Notes: generated by a model not told the origin, from the letters alone. A DNA stretch of 64,000 nt from Rhodospirillaceae bacterium (GCA_009772935.1 WOUR01000003.1:62001-126000), one strand, 5' to 3'. Shown: positions 1 to 8,814, numbered from the stretch's first letter. Numbers and translations: made by a program.

Positions 1-1036
1 AGAAGGCCGACGCCATGATGACCGCCACCGTCACCGCGAGGATGCCGGTCCAGAACAGGTTGGCGTAGGGCAGCATCAGCGCGAAGGGCAGGGCGCCCAG
101 GATCGAGAACCACATGACCGGGATGCGGCCGACCCTGTCGCCCACGAGGCCGCCCAGGATCGTGCCGGCGACGATGCCGACCAGGAAGGCGAACAGGAAG
201 AGTTGCGCCGTCTGCACTTCGACGCCGAATTTCTGGATCAGGTAGAAGGTGAAGTAGGAGCCCAAGCTGGCGCTGTAGACGTTCTTGGAGAAGAGCAGGG
301 CCACCAGGATGGCGACGGCGATCCCGACTTTGGCCTTCGACAGGGTCACGTGACCGGCGGCCGCGGCCGTCTTTCGGGTTGTGGGCTTCTGGCTGGCGCG
401 GTTGGCCTTGTACCAGTGACCGACCTGGAAGAGCACGATCATCGCGACCAGCGCGGCGGCCGAGAACCATACGATGCTCTGCTGGCCGGCCGGCACGACG
501 ATGAAGGCCGCCAGCAGCGGACCCGCGGCCGATCCCATGTTGCCGCCGACCTGGAAGAGCGACTGGGCGAGGCCATATCGTCCGCCCGCAGCCATGCGCG
601 CCACCCGCGAGGCCTCGGGATGGAACACCGAGGAGCCCATGCCGATCAGCGCCGCCGCAAACAGGATCAGCGGGTATGAACTCGCCTGCGACATCAGGAG
701 GAGACCGACCAGGGTGAAGCCCATGCCGACCATCAGGGAATAGGGCTGCGGCTTCTTGTCGGTGTACATGCCGACGACCGGCTGCAGCATCGACGCCGTG
801 CACTGGAAGGCCAGGGTGATGAAGCCGATCTGACCGAATGACAGTGCGTATGAGTCCTTGAGGATCGGATATAGCGCCGGCACCAGCGACTGCATCATGT
901 CGTTGAGCAGGTGGCAGAAGCTCAAGGAGAGGATGACGGCGAAGGTCGTGTTGTTGGCGGAGGCGGCGCCGGAAACGGCCGGGGCCGCGGGGGCAGAGGC
1001 GGGCACTGCGCCGGCTGCCATCGTATTGTCGGTCAT
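1..1036 (-). CDS. MFS transporter, fosmidomycin-resistance (Fsr) type, 3' end cut by window
   Basis: Reading from the ATG at 1034-1036 gives 345 codons with no stop before the window edge. After an Ala/Pro-rich leader of about 25 residues comes the motif FCHLLNDMMQSLVPALYPIL, typical of Fsr-family major facilitator proteins, then MLQPVVGMYTDKKPQPYS and a GSSVFHPEASRVAR segment that is also Fsr-like. Several hydrophobic membrane spans follow, with a central charged loop (KANRASQKPTTRK) separating the two halves. The family exports fosmidomycin or other small molecules in exchange for protons; the natural substrate here is unknown. It lies 68 bases downstream of the HAAT operon on the same strand and could be read from it. 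The family call is fairly firm, the substrate is not. Confidence 0.85.
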   Translation of the reverse strand, partial: MTDNTMAAGAVPASAPAAPAVSGAASANNTTFAVILSLSFCHLLNDMMQSLVPALYPILKDSYALSFGQIGFITLAFQCTASMLQPVVGMYTDKKPQPYSLMVGMGFTLVGLLLMSQASSYPLILFAAALIGMGSSVFHPEASRVARMAAGGRYGLAQSLFQVGGNMGSAAGPLLAAFIVVPAGQQSIVWFSAAALVAMIVLFQVGHWYKANRASQKPTTRKTAAAAGHVTLSKAKVGIAVAILVALLFSKNVYSASLGSYFTFYLIQKFGVEVQTAQLFLFAFLVGIVAGTILGGLVGDRVGRIPVMWFSILGALPFALMLPYANLFWTGILAVTVAVIMASAF

Positions 1037-1104
1037 TCTGCCACTTTAAGCTGCAGCCCTCGTCGTCGCCAGCATCGGCCCGGCAACCCAGCCTTGCGCG
1101 AAGG

Positions 1105-1722
1105 CTAGGGGGCGAGCTCTCCGAGATAGGTACGGGCGTCGGGTGCAGAGACGATGCTATCGAAATCCGCGAAGGGCCGCACCGTCCCGCCGCCCACGAA
1201 GAAGAAGCGCTCGCAGATCTCCTCCAGCAGCTCGAGATGCATCGGCGCGGTCGGATGCAGGCAGATGAAGACGAGTCGCCCCTCGCTGCGCAGTTTGCGG
1301 AAGAAGTCGAGCATGAAGCCGATATAGCCGTCCTGGGTGTTGAACTGCGGCTCGTCGAACAGGTGCACGATCGGGTAGTCGCTGCCGGCCGGCTCCAACA
1401 TGAAGTTGGGCCGCGTTCGCGAGAATCGCCGGACCTGATAGGATTGGTGATAATGGATTGCGAGCCGGTCGCGCTCGCGATAGCGCACGCGATGTATGTC
1501 GTGGCCGGCAACCATCACGCGGCCCTCGCTCGGCACGTTGGAGCCGGCAATCATCTCGAACAGGGTCGTCTTGCCCGCGCCGTTGGGTCCCATCACGCCG
1601 ACGATCTCGGGGCCGTCGAAACGGCAGTCGACGTCGAGCCGGAAGGCCGGCGTGCGGTCGAACGGGCCGCGGCGGTAGATCTTGCTGACGCCTTCGATGG
1701 CCAGCAGAGGTGCGCCCGTCAT
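1105..1722 (-). CDS. Short degenerate ABC-type ATPase without helical/signature region
   Basis: A 205-residue ATPase. Walker A GPNGAGKT is at residues 45-52, Gln residues resembling the Q-loop at 93 and 96, Walker B with catalytic Glu (IVHLFDEP) at 118-125, and an H-loop-like His at 156. Only about 27 residues separate the Q-loop-like Gln from the Walker B Asp. A normal transporter nucleotide-binding domain has roughly 70 or more there, including the LSGGQ signature helix, and no LSGGQ-like sequence is present. Its ATG overlaps the livF stop (ATGA), so it is translationally coupled as the last gene of the HAAT operon. I infer an accessory or regulatory ATPase rather than a standard transport subunit; a decaying duplicate is the alternative, although the reading frame and the Walker motifs are intact. 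Confidence 0.75.
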   Translation of the reverse strand: MTGAPLLAIEGVSKIYRRGPFDRTPAFRLDVDCRFDGPEIVGVMGPNGAGKTTLFEMIAGSNVPSEGRVMVAGHDIHRVRYRERDRLAIHYHQSYQVRRFSRTRPNFMLEPAGSDYPIVHLFDEPQFNTQDGYIGFMLDFFRKLRSEGRLVFICLHPTAPMHLELLEEICERFFFVGGGTVRPFADFDSIVSAPDARTYLGELAP

Positions 1723-2420
1723 TGCGCGCCTCCCAGCAGTTTGCGCTTCAGCGCGGGATCGGCCTTGAGTTCCTCGGCAGCGCCCTTCCAGGCGACCGTG
1801 CCCTGCGCCAGCACGACGACGCTGTCGGCGACCGACAGGGCGATCTCGGCGTTCTGCTCGACCACGATCGAGGCGATGCCTTCGCGTTTAAGCCGGCGGA
1901 TGACCGAGAGCACGTCGTCGACGATCTTGGGCGCGAGGCCCTGGCTCGGTTCGTCGAACAGGACGAGGCCCGGCGAGCCCAGCAGTGCGCGGCCGATCGC
2001 AACCATCTGCATCTCGCCGCCCGACAGTGTCTCGGCCTCGCGCGCCATCAGGTATTTCAGCGGCGAGAAGATCTCCGTGACCTCCGATACCGACCAGGCG
2101 CGGTAGCGCGTGCGCTTGATGCCGAGCGACAGGTTCTTGGCGACGCTGAGCGTCGGGCAAATGCGCCGGTCGTCGGGCACCCAGCCGATGCCGGCCCGGG
2201 CGATCTCGTGCGTCTCGCGTGCCATGAGCGACTGGCCGTCCAGCAGGATGTCGCCCTTGCGCGGCCGCGTGAGACCGAGGATCGAGCGCAGCGCCGTGGT
2301 CTTGCCCGCGCCGTTGGCGCCCAGGAGGGTCAGCACCTCGGCCGTGCCGACATCGAACGAGACGTCGAACAGCGCCTGCGTCTCGCCGTAGTAGGTGTCG
2401 ATGGCGCGAACCTCGAGCAT
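1719..2420 (-). CDS. livF: HAAT ABC transporter ATP-binding protein LivF
   Basis: This 233-residue cytoplasmic ATPase is one of the two nucleotide-binding subunits of a branched-chain-amino-acid-type importer. Walker A GANGAGKT is at about residues 34-41, followed by the signature LSGGEMQM and Walker B VLFDEPSQGLAP, whose SQGLAP tail is characteristic of LivF. The H-loop is in VVEQNAEIAL, where the usual His is replaced by Gln, as is common in LivF. Its ATG overlaps the livG stop by one base (TGATG), and its own stop overlaps the next start (ATGA), indicating one polycistronic unit. The substrate may be an amino acid, amide or other small organic compound. Confidence 0.93.
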   Translation of the reverse strand: MLEVRAIDTYYGETQALFDVSFDVGTAEVLTLLGANGAGKTTALRSILGLTRPRKGDILLDGQSLMARETHEIARAGIGWVPDDRRICPTLSVAKNLSLGIKRTRYRAWSVSEVTEIFSPLKYLMAREAETLSGGEMQMVAIGRALLGSPGLVLFDEPSQGLAPKIVDDVLSVIRRLKREGIASIVVEQNAEIALSVADSVVVLAQGTVAWKGAAEELKADPALKRKLLGGAQ

Positions 2421-3163
2421 CAGGCGAGCTTTCCGAGGTTGGAGTTCTTCACCCAGGGATTGGCGCGCAGCTCGGCCGGGCTGCCATGGGCGATCACCTG
2501 GCCCCAGTGGATCACCGAGATATCGTCGGCCAATCCGAACAGGAACTCCATGTCGTGCTCGATCACGACGATGGTGACCTGGCCCTTCAGCCGGCGCACC
2601 AGCTCCGCCAGTCGGTCGCGTCCGTCGCTGCCCAGGCCGGCCGTCGGTTCGTCGAGGAACAGGAGTTTCGGCTTCGAGGCCAGCGCCACGGCGATCTCCA
2701 GCGCCCGGCGCTCGCCATAGGGAAGCGCTTTGGCATTGTCGTCGGCACGCGCGCCGAGGCCGACCGTATCAAGGATCTCGTGCGCTTCGGCCACGAGCGC
2801 CGGCTCGGCATAGGCCTGTCCCAGAAGATCGCGGCCGCGTTTGCGGGTCTGCGGCAGGGCGATGGCCACGTTCTCGAACACCGTGAACTCGTCGAACAGG
2901 TTCATCAGCTGGAACGAGCGCGCGATGCCTAAACGCGCGATGGCCTGCGGCGAGCGGCCGGTGATGTCGGCGCCGTCGAACAGCACATGGCCGCGATCGG
3001 GCTTGTAGTGGCCCGTCAGCACGTTGAAGCAGGTCGTCTTGCCCGCACCGTTGGGCCCCATGATACCCGACAGCTTGCCGGTCTCGAAGGACAGCGAGAC
3101 TTCTTCCAGCACGACGCGGTCGCCAAAGCGCAGGTGGAGCTTGTGAGCTTCGAACAGCGCCAT
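2420..3163 (-). CDS. livG: HAAT ABC transporter ATP-binding protein LivG
   Basis: A 247-residue nucleotide-binding subunit that pairs with LivF. Walker A GPNGAGKT is at residues 36-43. The signature is the LivG-type variant LPYGERRALEIA rather than LSGGQ, Walker B is LLFLDEPTAGLG, and the H-loop is IEHDMEF. The ATG at 3161-3163 sits two bases after the livM stop, and the homology begins immediately (MALFEAHKLHLRFG). The frame stays open upstream into livM, but that extension is out of frame with livM and is not coding. Confidence 0.93.
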   Translation of the reverse strand: MALFEAHKLHLRFGDRVVLEEVSLSFETGKLSGIMGPNGAGKTTCFNVLTGHYKPDRGHVLFDGADITGRSPQAIARLGIARSFQLMNLFDEFTVFENVAIALPQTRKRGRDLLGQAYAEPALVAEAHEILDTVGLGARADDNAKALPYGERRALEIAVALASKPKLLFLDEPTAGLGSDGRDRLAELVRRLKGQVTIVVIEHDMEFLFGLADDISVIHWGQVIAHGSPAELRANPWVKNSNLGKLA

Positions 3164-3165
3164 TG

Positions 3166-4137
3166 CTACCTGGCCCTGGCCGAGAGGGGGCGAAGGAAGA
3201 GGCCGCCAAGACCCTCGGGCTTGTACATGACGAGGATCACGAACAGCAGGCCGAACCACAGCATCCAGCCGGTGGTGAAGGCGCCGATCACATCGCGGGC
3301 CAGCAGGAAGACGATGGCGCCCAGCACCGGCCCCCAGAAGGTGACGAGACCGCCGCCGATCAGCGCCATCATCACGACGTAGCCGGAATAGTGCAGGCTC
3401 ATCACGTCGGGGAAGGCCGAGCTCTGCGCCATGGCGAACAGTCCGCCCGCGAGGCCGGAAAGACCGGCCGACAGGACCAGTACCGCCGCCTTGTAACGCC
3501 ACACGTCGTAGCCGACGAAGCGCGCACGGGTCTCGTTCTGCTTGATGGCCTTGAGGATGCGGCCGAACGGCGAGTGGATCAGTCGCCATAGGAGAAGCGT
3601 GACGACGACGAAGACGGCGAGCACGAAATAGAAGAGCGCGATGTTGTCGCGCAGTTCCAGCGTGGCGAAACCAAGCCGTACCGGCAGGCGCTCGATCTTG
3701 AGCAGCCCGTCCTCGCCGCCGGTGATGGCATGCGACTTGATGGCGATGAACCAGAAGACCTGTCCGAAGGCGATGGTGAGCAGCGAATAGTAGATGCCGC
3801 GGCGGTGCGAGATGAAGGCTGCGACCAGCGCGCCGCCGATGGCGGCCGCGCCGACGGCGACGCCGAGGCAGAGCCACAGGTCGGGCGCGATGTTCTGCTG
3901 CGCCAGGCCGAACGCGTAGGCGCCCAGTCCGAAGAAGGCGCCATGGCCGAACGACGGCAGGCCGCTGTGACCCAGCACCAGATTGTAGGCCATGGCGTAG
4001 GTCGCGAAGATCAGGATCTCGACGCCGAGATACTGGTAGAGGCCGACCTTCTCGATCCACAGCGGCACGGTGGCGAAGGCCAGCCAGATGGCGATCATCG
4101 ACGGCGTCAGCGTCGGGATGGGGCGACCTTTCTGCAT
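3166..4137 (-). CDS. livM: HAAT ABC transporter permease LivM
   Basis: A 323-residue polytopic inner-membrane permease with about 9-10 hydrophobic spans. The LivM-type stretches GHSGLPSFGHGAFFGLGAY (about residues 58-76) and the loop ITGGEDGL are diagnostic. It forms the translocation pore with LivH. The ATG at 4135-4137 overlaps the livH stop by one base. An upstream extension of the frame lies within livH and has no family resemblance, so I chose the internal ATG. Confidence 0.92.
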   Translation of the reverse strand: MQKGRPIPTLTPSMIAIWLAFATVPLWIEKVGLYQYLGVEILIFATYAMAYNLVLGHSGLPSFGHGAFFGLGAYAFGLAQQNIAPDLWLCLGVAVGAAAIGGALVAAFISHRRGIYYSLLTIAFGQVFWFIAIKSHAITGGEDGLLKIERLPVRLGFATLELRDNIALFYFVLAVFVVVTLLLWRLIHSPFGRILKAIKQNETRARFVGYDVWRYKAAVLVLSAGLSGLAGGLFAMAQSSAFPDVMSLHYSGYVVMMALIGGGLVTFWGPVLGAIVFLLARDVIGAFTTGWMLWFGLLFVILVMYKPEGLGGLFLRPLSARAR

Positions 4138-5063
4138 CACGCTTCCAGCACGCTCTTCTTGCCGAACAGGCCGCGGGCGCGGAACGTCACCACGGCGATC
4201 AGCAGCAGGTACATCGACATCATCGACCACTCCGAGGCATAGGCGCCGCTGAGGCCGACCACCATGCCGACCAGGATTCCGCCCAGGACCGCGCCCCAGA
4301 AACTGCCGACGCCGCCCAGCACGATGATCAGGAACGAGGGCACCACGGCGTCGACACCCATGTGCGGGCGGATGCCCCACACGGGTGCCAGGATCACGCC
4401 GGCGAGGGCGGCCATCATGGTACCCAGCACGAACACCCAGACACGCAGCTTCTCGAGGTCGTGGCCCAGCGCCCGCACCATCTCGCTGTCGTGGGCGCCG
4501 GCCTTCACCAGCGCGCCGAAGCGGGTGCGCTCGATCACCACCCAGACAATGGCCATGGCGACGACCGCGAAGCCCGCCGCCCAGAAGCGATAGGTCGACC
4601 AGATCAGGTCGAGCATCAGGAAGCCGCCGGAAATGCCGCGCGGGACCGGCAGCATGTAGTCGCGTGTGCCCCAGACGGTGCGGATCAGCTCTTCCAGCAC
4701 CATGGCCATGCCGAAGGTGAGCAGCAGGCCGTAGAGCGGGTCGCGGCCGTAGGTCCGCCGCATCATGCGTTCGAGCACCACGCCGAAGGGCGCCACCAGT
4801 ACGGGGGCAAGCAACATGGCCGCCGTGAACCGCCAGCCGAGCGGCACGGCGGCCCAGATTGCGAGCAAGTCCGGCGGCAACGGCAGGCGCGGCGTGGCGA
4901 TCGCATAAGCGAAGTAGGCGCCCAGCGCGAACAGCGAGCCGTGCGCGAGGTTGATCTGCTCCATCAGCCCCAGGATGAGCATGAATCCCAAGGCCAGCAG
5001 GGCGAACAGCAGGCCGAGCGCCAAGCCGTTCACGAGATGGGGCAGAAGCCCGACGATGGACAC
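4137..5063 (-). CDS. livH: HAAT ABC transporter permease LivH
   Basis: This 308-residue permease partners LivM. It has about 8 hydrophobic segments and the LivH motif GLMEQINLAHGSLFALGAYF near residues 31-50. A second conserved stretch, VVPSFLIIVLGGVGSFWGAV, lies toward the C terminus. The start is GTG (5061-5063), 24 bases after the binding-protein stop. The order binding protein-H-M-G-F is the usual arrangement for this importer class. Confidence 0.92.
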   Translation of the reverse strand: MSIVGLLPHLVNGLALGLLFALLALGFMLILGLMEQINLAHGSLFALGAYFAYAIATPRLPLPPDLLAIWAAVPLGWRFTAAMLLAPVLVAPFGVVLERMMRRTYGRDPLYGLLLTFGMAMVLEELIRTVWGTRDYMLPVPRGISGGFLMLDLIWSTYRFWAAGFAVVAMAIVWVVIERTRFGALVKAGAHDSEMVRALGHDLEKLRVWVFVLGTMMAALAGVILAPVWGIRPHMGVDAVVPSFLIIVLGGVGSFWGAVLGGILVGMVVGLSGAYASEWSMMSMYLLLIAVVTFRARGLFGKKSVLEA

Positions 5064-5087
5064 GCTACGCCCTGCAATGTCTGGCGT

Positions 5088-6383
5088 TTACTGCTCGTAG
5101 GCCGGAATGTCGGCGTAGGGCTTGAGCTTGCAGGTCTTAAGCGATGCGGTGTCGAACGCCTGCTCGGGCGTCGCGTCGCTCAGGATTTCGAACAGGTCGG
5201 TCTTGTCGACCGGCTTGGGATTGCGCTTGGCCAGGTAGATCGTCTGCTGGATCTGGTGCGTGACCGGATCGATGTAGGCGTCGTAGTTCTGCATACGATC
5301 CAGCGCGCTCATCTTGCGGCCTTCCAGCGCCTTGATGATCGCGATGTTGTTGGTCGTGCCGGTCTGCTCGATGGCGCGCAGGAGTTCGCGTGTCGCCATG
5401 TAGCCGTTATAGGAGACGTTGCCCGGCACGGGGATCGGCGACTGCGGATAGGTCGTCTGCCACCGCTTCACGAACTCCGGCACCCCCGGCAGCGGCAGCT
5501 TGTGATACCAGTTGGTGCCGAATACGCCGAACAGCGTCTCCGGTACGCCCCAGATGTCAGGCCAATCCTGCTGGTTGTTGATCCAGGCGGCCTTGTCCTC
5601 GAGCTTCAACTCGGCGATCTGCTGACGCAGCGCCTTGATGTCGTCGCCGCCGATCGCCATGGCGACGACGTCCGGCTTGATCTGCTGGACCTTCAGCAGG
5701 TAGGCGGTGAAGTCGCGCGTGTTCTGCGGCACCAGGAGATTGTCGACGATGCGGCCGCCGGCCTTCTCGACCTCGGCCTTGGTCGCGGCGGCCGTCGTGT
5801 GACCCCAGACGTAGTCGTTGGTGAGCAGCAGCCATTTCTTGCCGATTTTCTGCACGGCGCTGGCGACGGCGGCCTTGGAGAAGTTGGTGCCGTTGCCGTC
5901 CCACACGAACTTCACGCGGCTGCAATTCTCGCCGGCCTCGCTGGGCGCCGAGGAGTTGGTGTTCATGTAGATCGTGCCGTACTTGTTGGCGACCTGCGTG
6001 ATGGCGTTGGCGACGCCCGAATGCAGCGCGCCGATCAGGAAGCCGCACTGTTCCTGGGCGATGAAGCGCTCGGCGACGCGGGTGCCGGTCGCAGGATTGG
6101 TCTCCGTGTCGGCGGTAATCCACTCGACCTTGCGGCCGAGCACGCCGCCCTTGGCGTTGAATTCTTCGATCGCGAGACGCATGCCGCGCAGATCGTCCTG
6201 GCCGCTGTTGCCATACTGGCCGCTGGCGTCGCAGGTGAGGCCCAGCTTGATCGGCTTCTTGGTGCCCTGGGCCCAAACGCGATTGTGCTGCCACGGTCCG
6301 AACAGGCTCGCCGTACCGGCAAGCGTGGCAGTCATGAGGCTGACCTTGAGCGCGCCGCGGCGCGTGATGCGGGACTTTGTCAT
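5088..6383 (-). CDS. HAAT ABC transporter substrate-binding protein (Peripla_BP_6 type)
   Basis: A 431-residue periplasmic ligand-binding protein. The N terminus MTKSRITRRGALKVSLMTA has an Arg-Arg pair before a hydrophobic stretch ending near VWAQG, which looks like a Tat-type signal. The mature protein starts KKPIKLGLTCDASGQYGNSG and has the two-lobed Peripla_BP_6 layout (RGMRLAIEEFNAKGGVLGRK, TADTETNP, FLIGALHSGVANA). The start at 6383 follows GGAGGAGATCCC, a strong ribosome-binding site. Family members bind amino acids, amides, urea or aromatic compounds; this ligand cannot be read from sequence. It is the first gene of the operon, divergent from the RpiR gene and probably controlled by it. 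Confidence 0.92.
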   Translation of the reverse strand: MTKSRITRRGALKVSLMTATLAGTASLFGPWQHNRVWAQGTKKPIKLGLTCDASGQYGNSGQDDLRGMRLAIEEFNAKGGVLGRKVEWITADTETNPATGTRVAERFIAQEQCGFLIGALHSGVANAITQVANKYGTIYMNTNSSAPSEAGENCSRVKFVWDGNGTNFSKAAVASAVQKIGKKWLLLTNDYVWGHTTAAATKAEVEKAGGRIVDNLLVPQNTRDFTAYLLKVQQIKPDVVAMAIGGDDIKALRQQIAELKLEDKAAWINNQQDWPDIWGVPETLFGVFGTNWYHKLPLPGVPEFVKRWQTTYPQSPIPVPGNVSYNGYMATRELLRAIEQTGTTNNIAIIKALEGRKMSALDRMQNYDAYIDPVTHQIQQTIYLAKRNPKPVDKTDLFEILSDATPEQAFDTASLKTCKLKPYADIPAYEQ

Positions 6384-6431
6384 GGGATCTCCTCCGATGG
6401 CTCGACTGGCAATTTTGATTGCTCTTGAGGA

Positions 6432-6449
6432 ATAGAATGGACATTCTAT
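6432..6449. promoter_or_regulatory. Inverted repeat in the rpiR/binding-protein divergent region, operator candidate
   Basis: ATAGAATG-GA-CATTCTAT is an inverted repeat with perfect 8-base arms and a 2-base spacer. A further half-site TAGAATG lies at 6464-6470, exactly 31 bases (about three helical turns) from the matching position in the first arm. The site lies 34 bases before the RpiR start and 48 bases before the binding-protein start, in the only non-coding gap between them. The likeliest ligand is the adjacent RpiR protein, repressing or activating both promoters. Binding is inferred. Confidence 0.65.
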
Positions 6450-6483
6450 CTCCATCTGTAAAGTAGAATGGGTGATTCAGTAG

Positions 6484-7341
6484 ATGGCCAAGGGAAAGTC
6501 GCGCAGCAAGGGCAGTGGTGGCGGGTCCGATGCATACGAGAAGCTGCGCGCCGATATCGCCGCCCGGCATGCGACCCTGTCCGACCGCCTTCGGCACATC
6601 GCCGAGTTCGCGCTGGAAAATCCGACGGAGATGGCACTGGGCACTGTCGCGGAAGTGGCCAGGCGCGCCGGCGTGCAGCCCTCGGCCATCGTGCGATTCG
6701 CCGGTGCGCTGGGCTACAGCGGCTTCACGGAAATGCAGCAGGTCTTCCGCCTGCGGCTGGTGGCGAGTCTCGCGCCTTCCTACAAGGATCGCATCGAGCG
6801 CCTGAAGGAGGATGGGCCGTGGAGCGGCCGCAGCGATGCCCGTGCCGTGTTGACGCGATTCGTGACCGAGGGCATCGCCTCGCTCGAGACTTTGAACACG
6901 GCCGCACGCGAACACGACCTGCAGCGGGCCATCGAACTTCTGGGCGCTGCCGACACGATCTATCTGCTGGGGCTTGGCGGCTCCTATCCAGTGGCGGCGC
7001 ATCTCGCCTACGTGCTGCGCAAGCTTGGCCGTCGCACCGTTCTGCTCGACGCGCTCGGTGGAGGCCTGCGGGAGCAGGCGGTCGCTGCCACCCGGGCCGA
7101 TGCTTTGTTGGCGATCAGCTTCAAGGAATACAATTCCGACACCGTGCGCCTGTTTGCCGAGTTGATCGCGCGCGGGGTGCGGGCCGTGTCGATCACCGAC
7201 AATCTCTTGAGCCCGATCGCCCGCGGCGCCGACGTCGTATTCGAGCTTCACGACATGGCGGAGCCTGCTCTGCGAACCCTGGTGGCGCCGATGTCGCTTG
7301 GCCAGGCTTTGGCGGTCGGGTTGAGCCTGTCACAGGCCTGA
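6484..7341 (+). CDS. RpiR family transcriptional regulator (HTH + SIS)
   Basis: A 285-residue DNA-binding regulator. The N-terminal RpiR helix-turn-helix (about residues 18-95) includes LSDRLRHIAEFALENPTEM, VAEVARRAGVQPSAIVRF and LGYSGFTEMQQ. A C-terminal SIS domain (about 135-265) contains IYLLGLGGSYPVAAHLAYVL and AISFKEYNSDTV. SIS domains in this family bind phosphosugars or related metabolites as inducers. The gene is divergent from the HAAT operon across 100 bases carrying an inverted repeat, so the transporter is its probable target. The ribosome-binding site is weak; the ATG at 6484 is supported by where the family homology begins. Confidence 0.92.
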   Translation: MAKGKSRSKGSGGGSDAYEKLRADIAARHATLSDRLRHIAEFALENPTEMALGTVAEVARRAGVQPSAIVRFAGALGYSGFTEMQQVFRLRLVASLAPSYKDRIERLKEDGPWSGRSDARAVLTRFVTEGIASLETLNTAAREHDLQRAIELLGAADTIYLLGLGGSYPVAAHLAYVLRKLGRRTVLLDALGGGLREQAVAATRADALLAISFKEYNSDTVRLFAELIARGVRAVSITDNLLSPIARGADVVFELHDMAEPALRTLVAPMSLGQALAVGLSLSQA

Positions 7342-7392
7342 CCGCGTTTTCAAGGTCGTGAACCTTCCGGCGACGGGCGCGTTGCATCGCCC

Positions 7393-8814
7393 GTGCGCAC
7401 CGATGTTCCCGCCCGTCTCGACCGTCTCCCGTGGAGCCGATTCCATCGGCTGGTCGTCGTCGCGCTCGGCATCACCTGGATCCTGGACGGGCTCGAGGTC
7501 ACCTTGGCAGGCTCGGTGGCGGCGGCCCTGCAGACCAGCCCTCGCCTGCAGCTCACGGCCGAGCAGGTCGGCCTGACGGGCAGCGCCTATCTCGCAGGTG
7601 CGGTGCTGGGGTCCCTGTTCTTCGGGCATCTGACGGACAGGCTGGGGCGAAAGAAGCTCTTCAACGTCACTCTTGGCGTCTATCTGGTTGCGACCGCGGC
7701 CACCGCCTTTTCCTGGGACTTCTACAGCTTCCTGTTCTTCCGGTTCCTGACCGGCGCCGGCATCGGCGGCGAGTATTCGGCGATCAATTCCGCGATCCAG
7801 GAGCTGATTCCGGCGCGGCTACGCGGCCGCATCGACCTTGCCATTAACGGCAGCTTCTGGCTCGGCGCGGCCGGCGGGGCGCTGCTGTCGGTCTGGCTGC
7901 TGGATCCAAACGTCCTCGACCCCGACATGGGCTGGCGCGTCGCGTTCGGCAGCGGCGCCGTGCTGGGCCTCGTGATCCTCTACCTGCGTCGCTACCTGCC
8001 GGAAAGCCCGCGCTGGCTGATGATCCATGGCAAGCCGCGCGAGGCAGAGGGCGTCGTCGAGGAGATCGAGGCGCGGGTGGAGGCCGACACAGGCAAGAAG
8101 CTGGCGCCGGTGACGCAGTGGCTGACGCTCGGCGATCCGCACAAGACGACGATGGTCTCCGTCGCGCGGACCCTGCTGAAGCACTATCGCAGCCGCACCG
8201 CGCTCGGTGTCGTGCTGATGGCCTCGCAGGCCTTCGTCTACAACGCGATCTTCTTCACCTACGCGCTGATCCTCACCAAATTCTACAATGTGCCGGCCGA
8301 CAAGGTCGGCCTCTACATCCTCCCCTTCGCGATCGGCAACTTCCTCGGGCCGCTGCTGCTGGGCCCGTTGTTCGACACGCTCGGACGCCGCCAGATGATC
8401 ACGGCCACCTATGCGATTTCGGGCGTGCTGCTGGCGGTCACGGGCTGGATGTTCGATGCCGGCCATCTCGACGCCACGACCCAGACGGCGATGTGGAGCA
8501 TCGTGTTCTTCTTCGCCTCGGCGGCAGCGAGTGCCGCCTATCTCACGGTCGGCGAGTGCTTCCCGCTCGAGATCCGGGCGCTCACCATCGCCTTGTTCTA
8601 TGCCTTCGGCACCCTGGTCGGCGGAGTCGGCGGGCCGTGGCTGTTCGGCGTTCTGATCGCGGGCGGCAGCTCGACCGAGATCATGTGGGGCTATCTTCTG
8701 GGTGCCGCGCTGATGATCGCGGCGGCCTTGGTCACCCTGAAGCTCGGCATCGCCGCGGAGTGCAAGTCGCTGGAGGAGGTGGCGCCCCCTCTCTCCAGCG
8801 AGCAGCGCCCATAG
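7393..8814 (+). CDS. MFS transporter, metabolite/sugar:proton symporter type
   Basis: A 473-residue major facilitator with 12 predicted spans. The loop 2-3 motif is GHLTDRLGRKKL (about residues 77-88), helix 4-5 contains FRFLTGAGIGGEYSAINSAI, and the central PESPRWL motif is typical of sugar-porter and aromatic-acid/metabolite symporters. The start is GTG at 7393; no better in-frame ATG precedes the first membrane span. It follows the RpiR gene by 51 bases on the same strand and may be co-transcribed. The substrate is probably a small organic acid or sugar, but this is not resolvable. Confidence 0.88.
   Translation: MRTDVPARLDRLPWSRFHRLVVVALGITWILDGLEVTLAGSVAAALQTSPRLQLTAEQVGLTGSAYLAGAVLGSLFFGHLTDRLGRKKLFNVTLGVYLVATAATAFSWDFYSFLFFRFLTGAGIGGEYSAINSAIQELIPARLRGRIDLAINGSFWLGAAGGALLSVWLLDPNVLDPDMGWRVAFGSGAVLGLVILYLRRYLPESPRWLMIHGKPREAEGVVEEIEARVEADTGKKLAPVTQWLTLGDPHKTTMVSVARTLLKHYRSRTALGVVLMASQAFVYNAIFFTYALILTKFYNVPADKVGLYILPFAIGNFLGPLLLGPLFDTLGRRQMITATYAISGVLLAVTGWMFDAGHLDATTQTAMWSIVFFFASAAASAAYLTVGECFPLEIRALTIALFYAFGTLVGGVGGPWLFGVLIAGGSSTEIMWGYLLGAALMIAAALVTLKLGIAAECKSLEEVAPPLSSEQRP

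Noticed and set aside
4362..6428. 688-codon plus-strand frame opposite the first HAAT operon
   Set aside because: Low-complexity composition and antisense to real genes; no ribosome-binding site.
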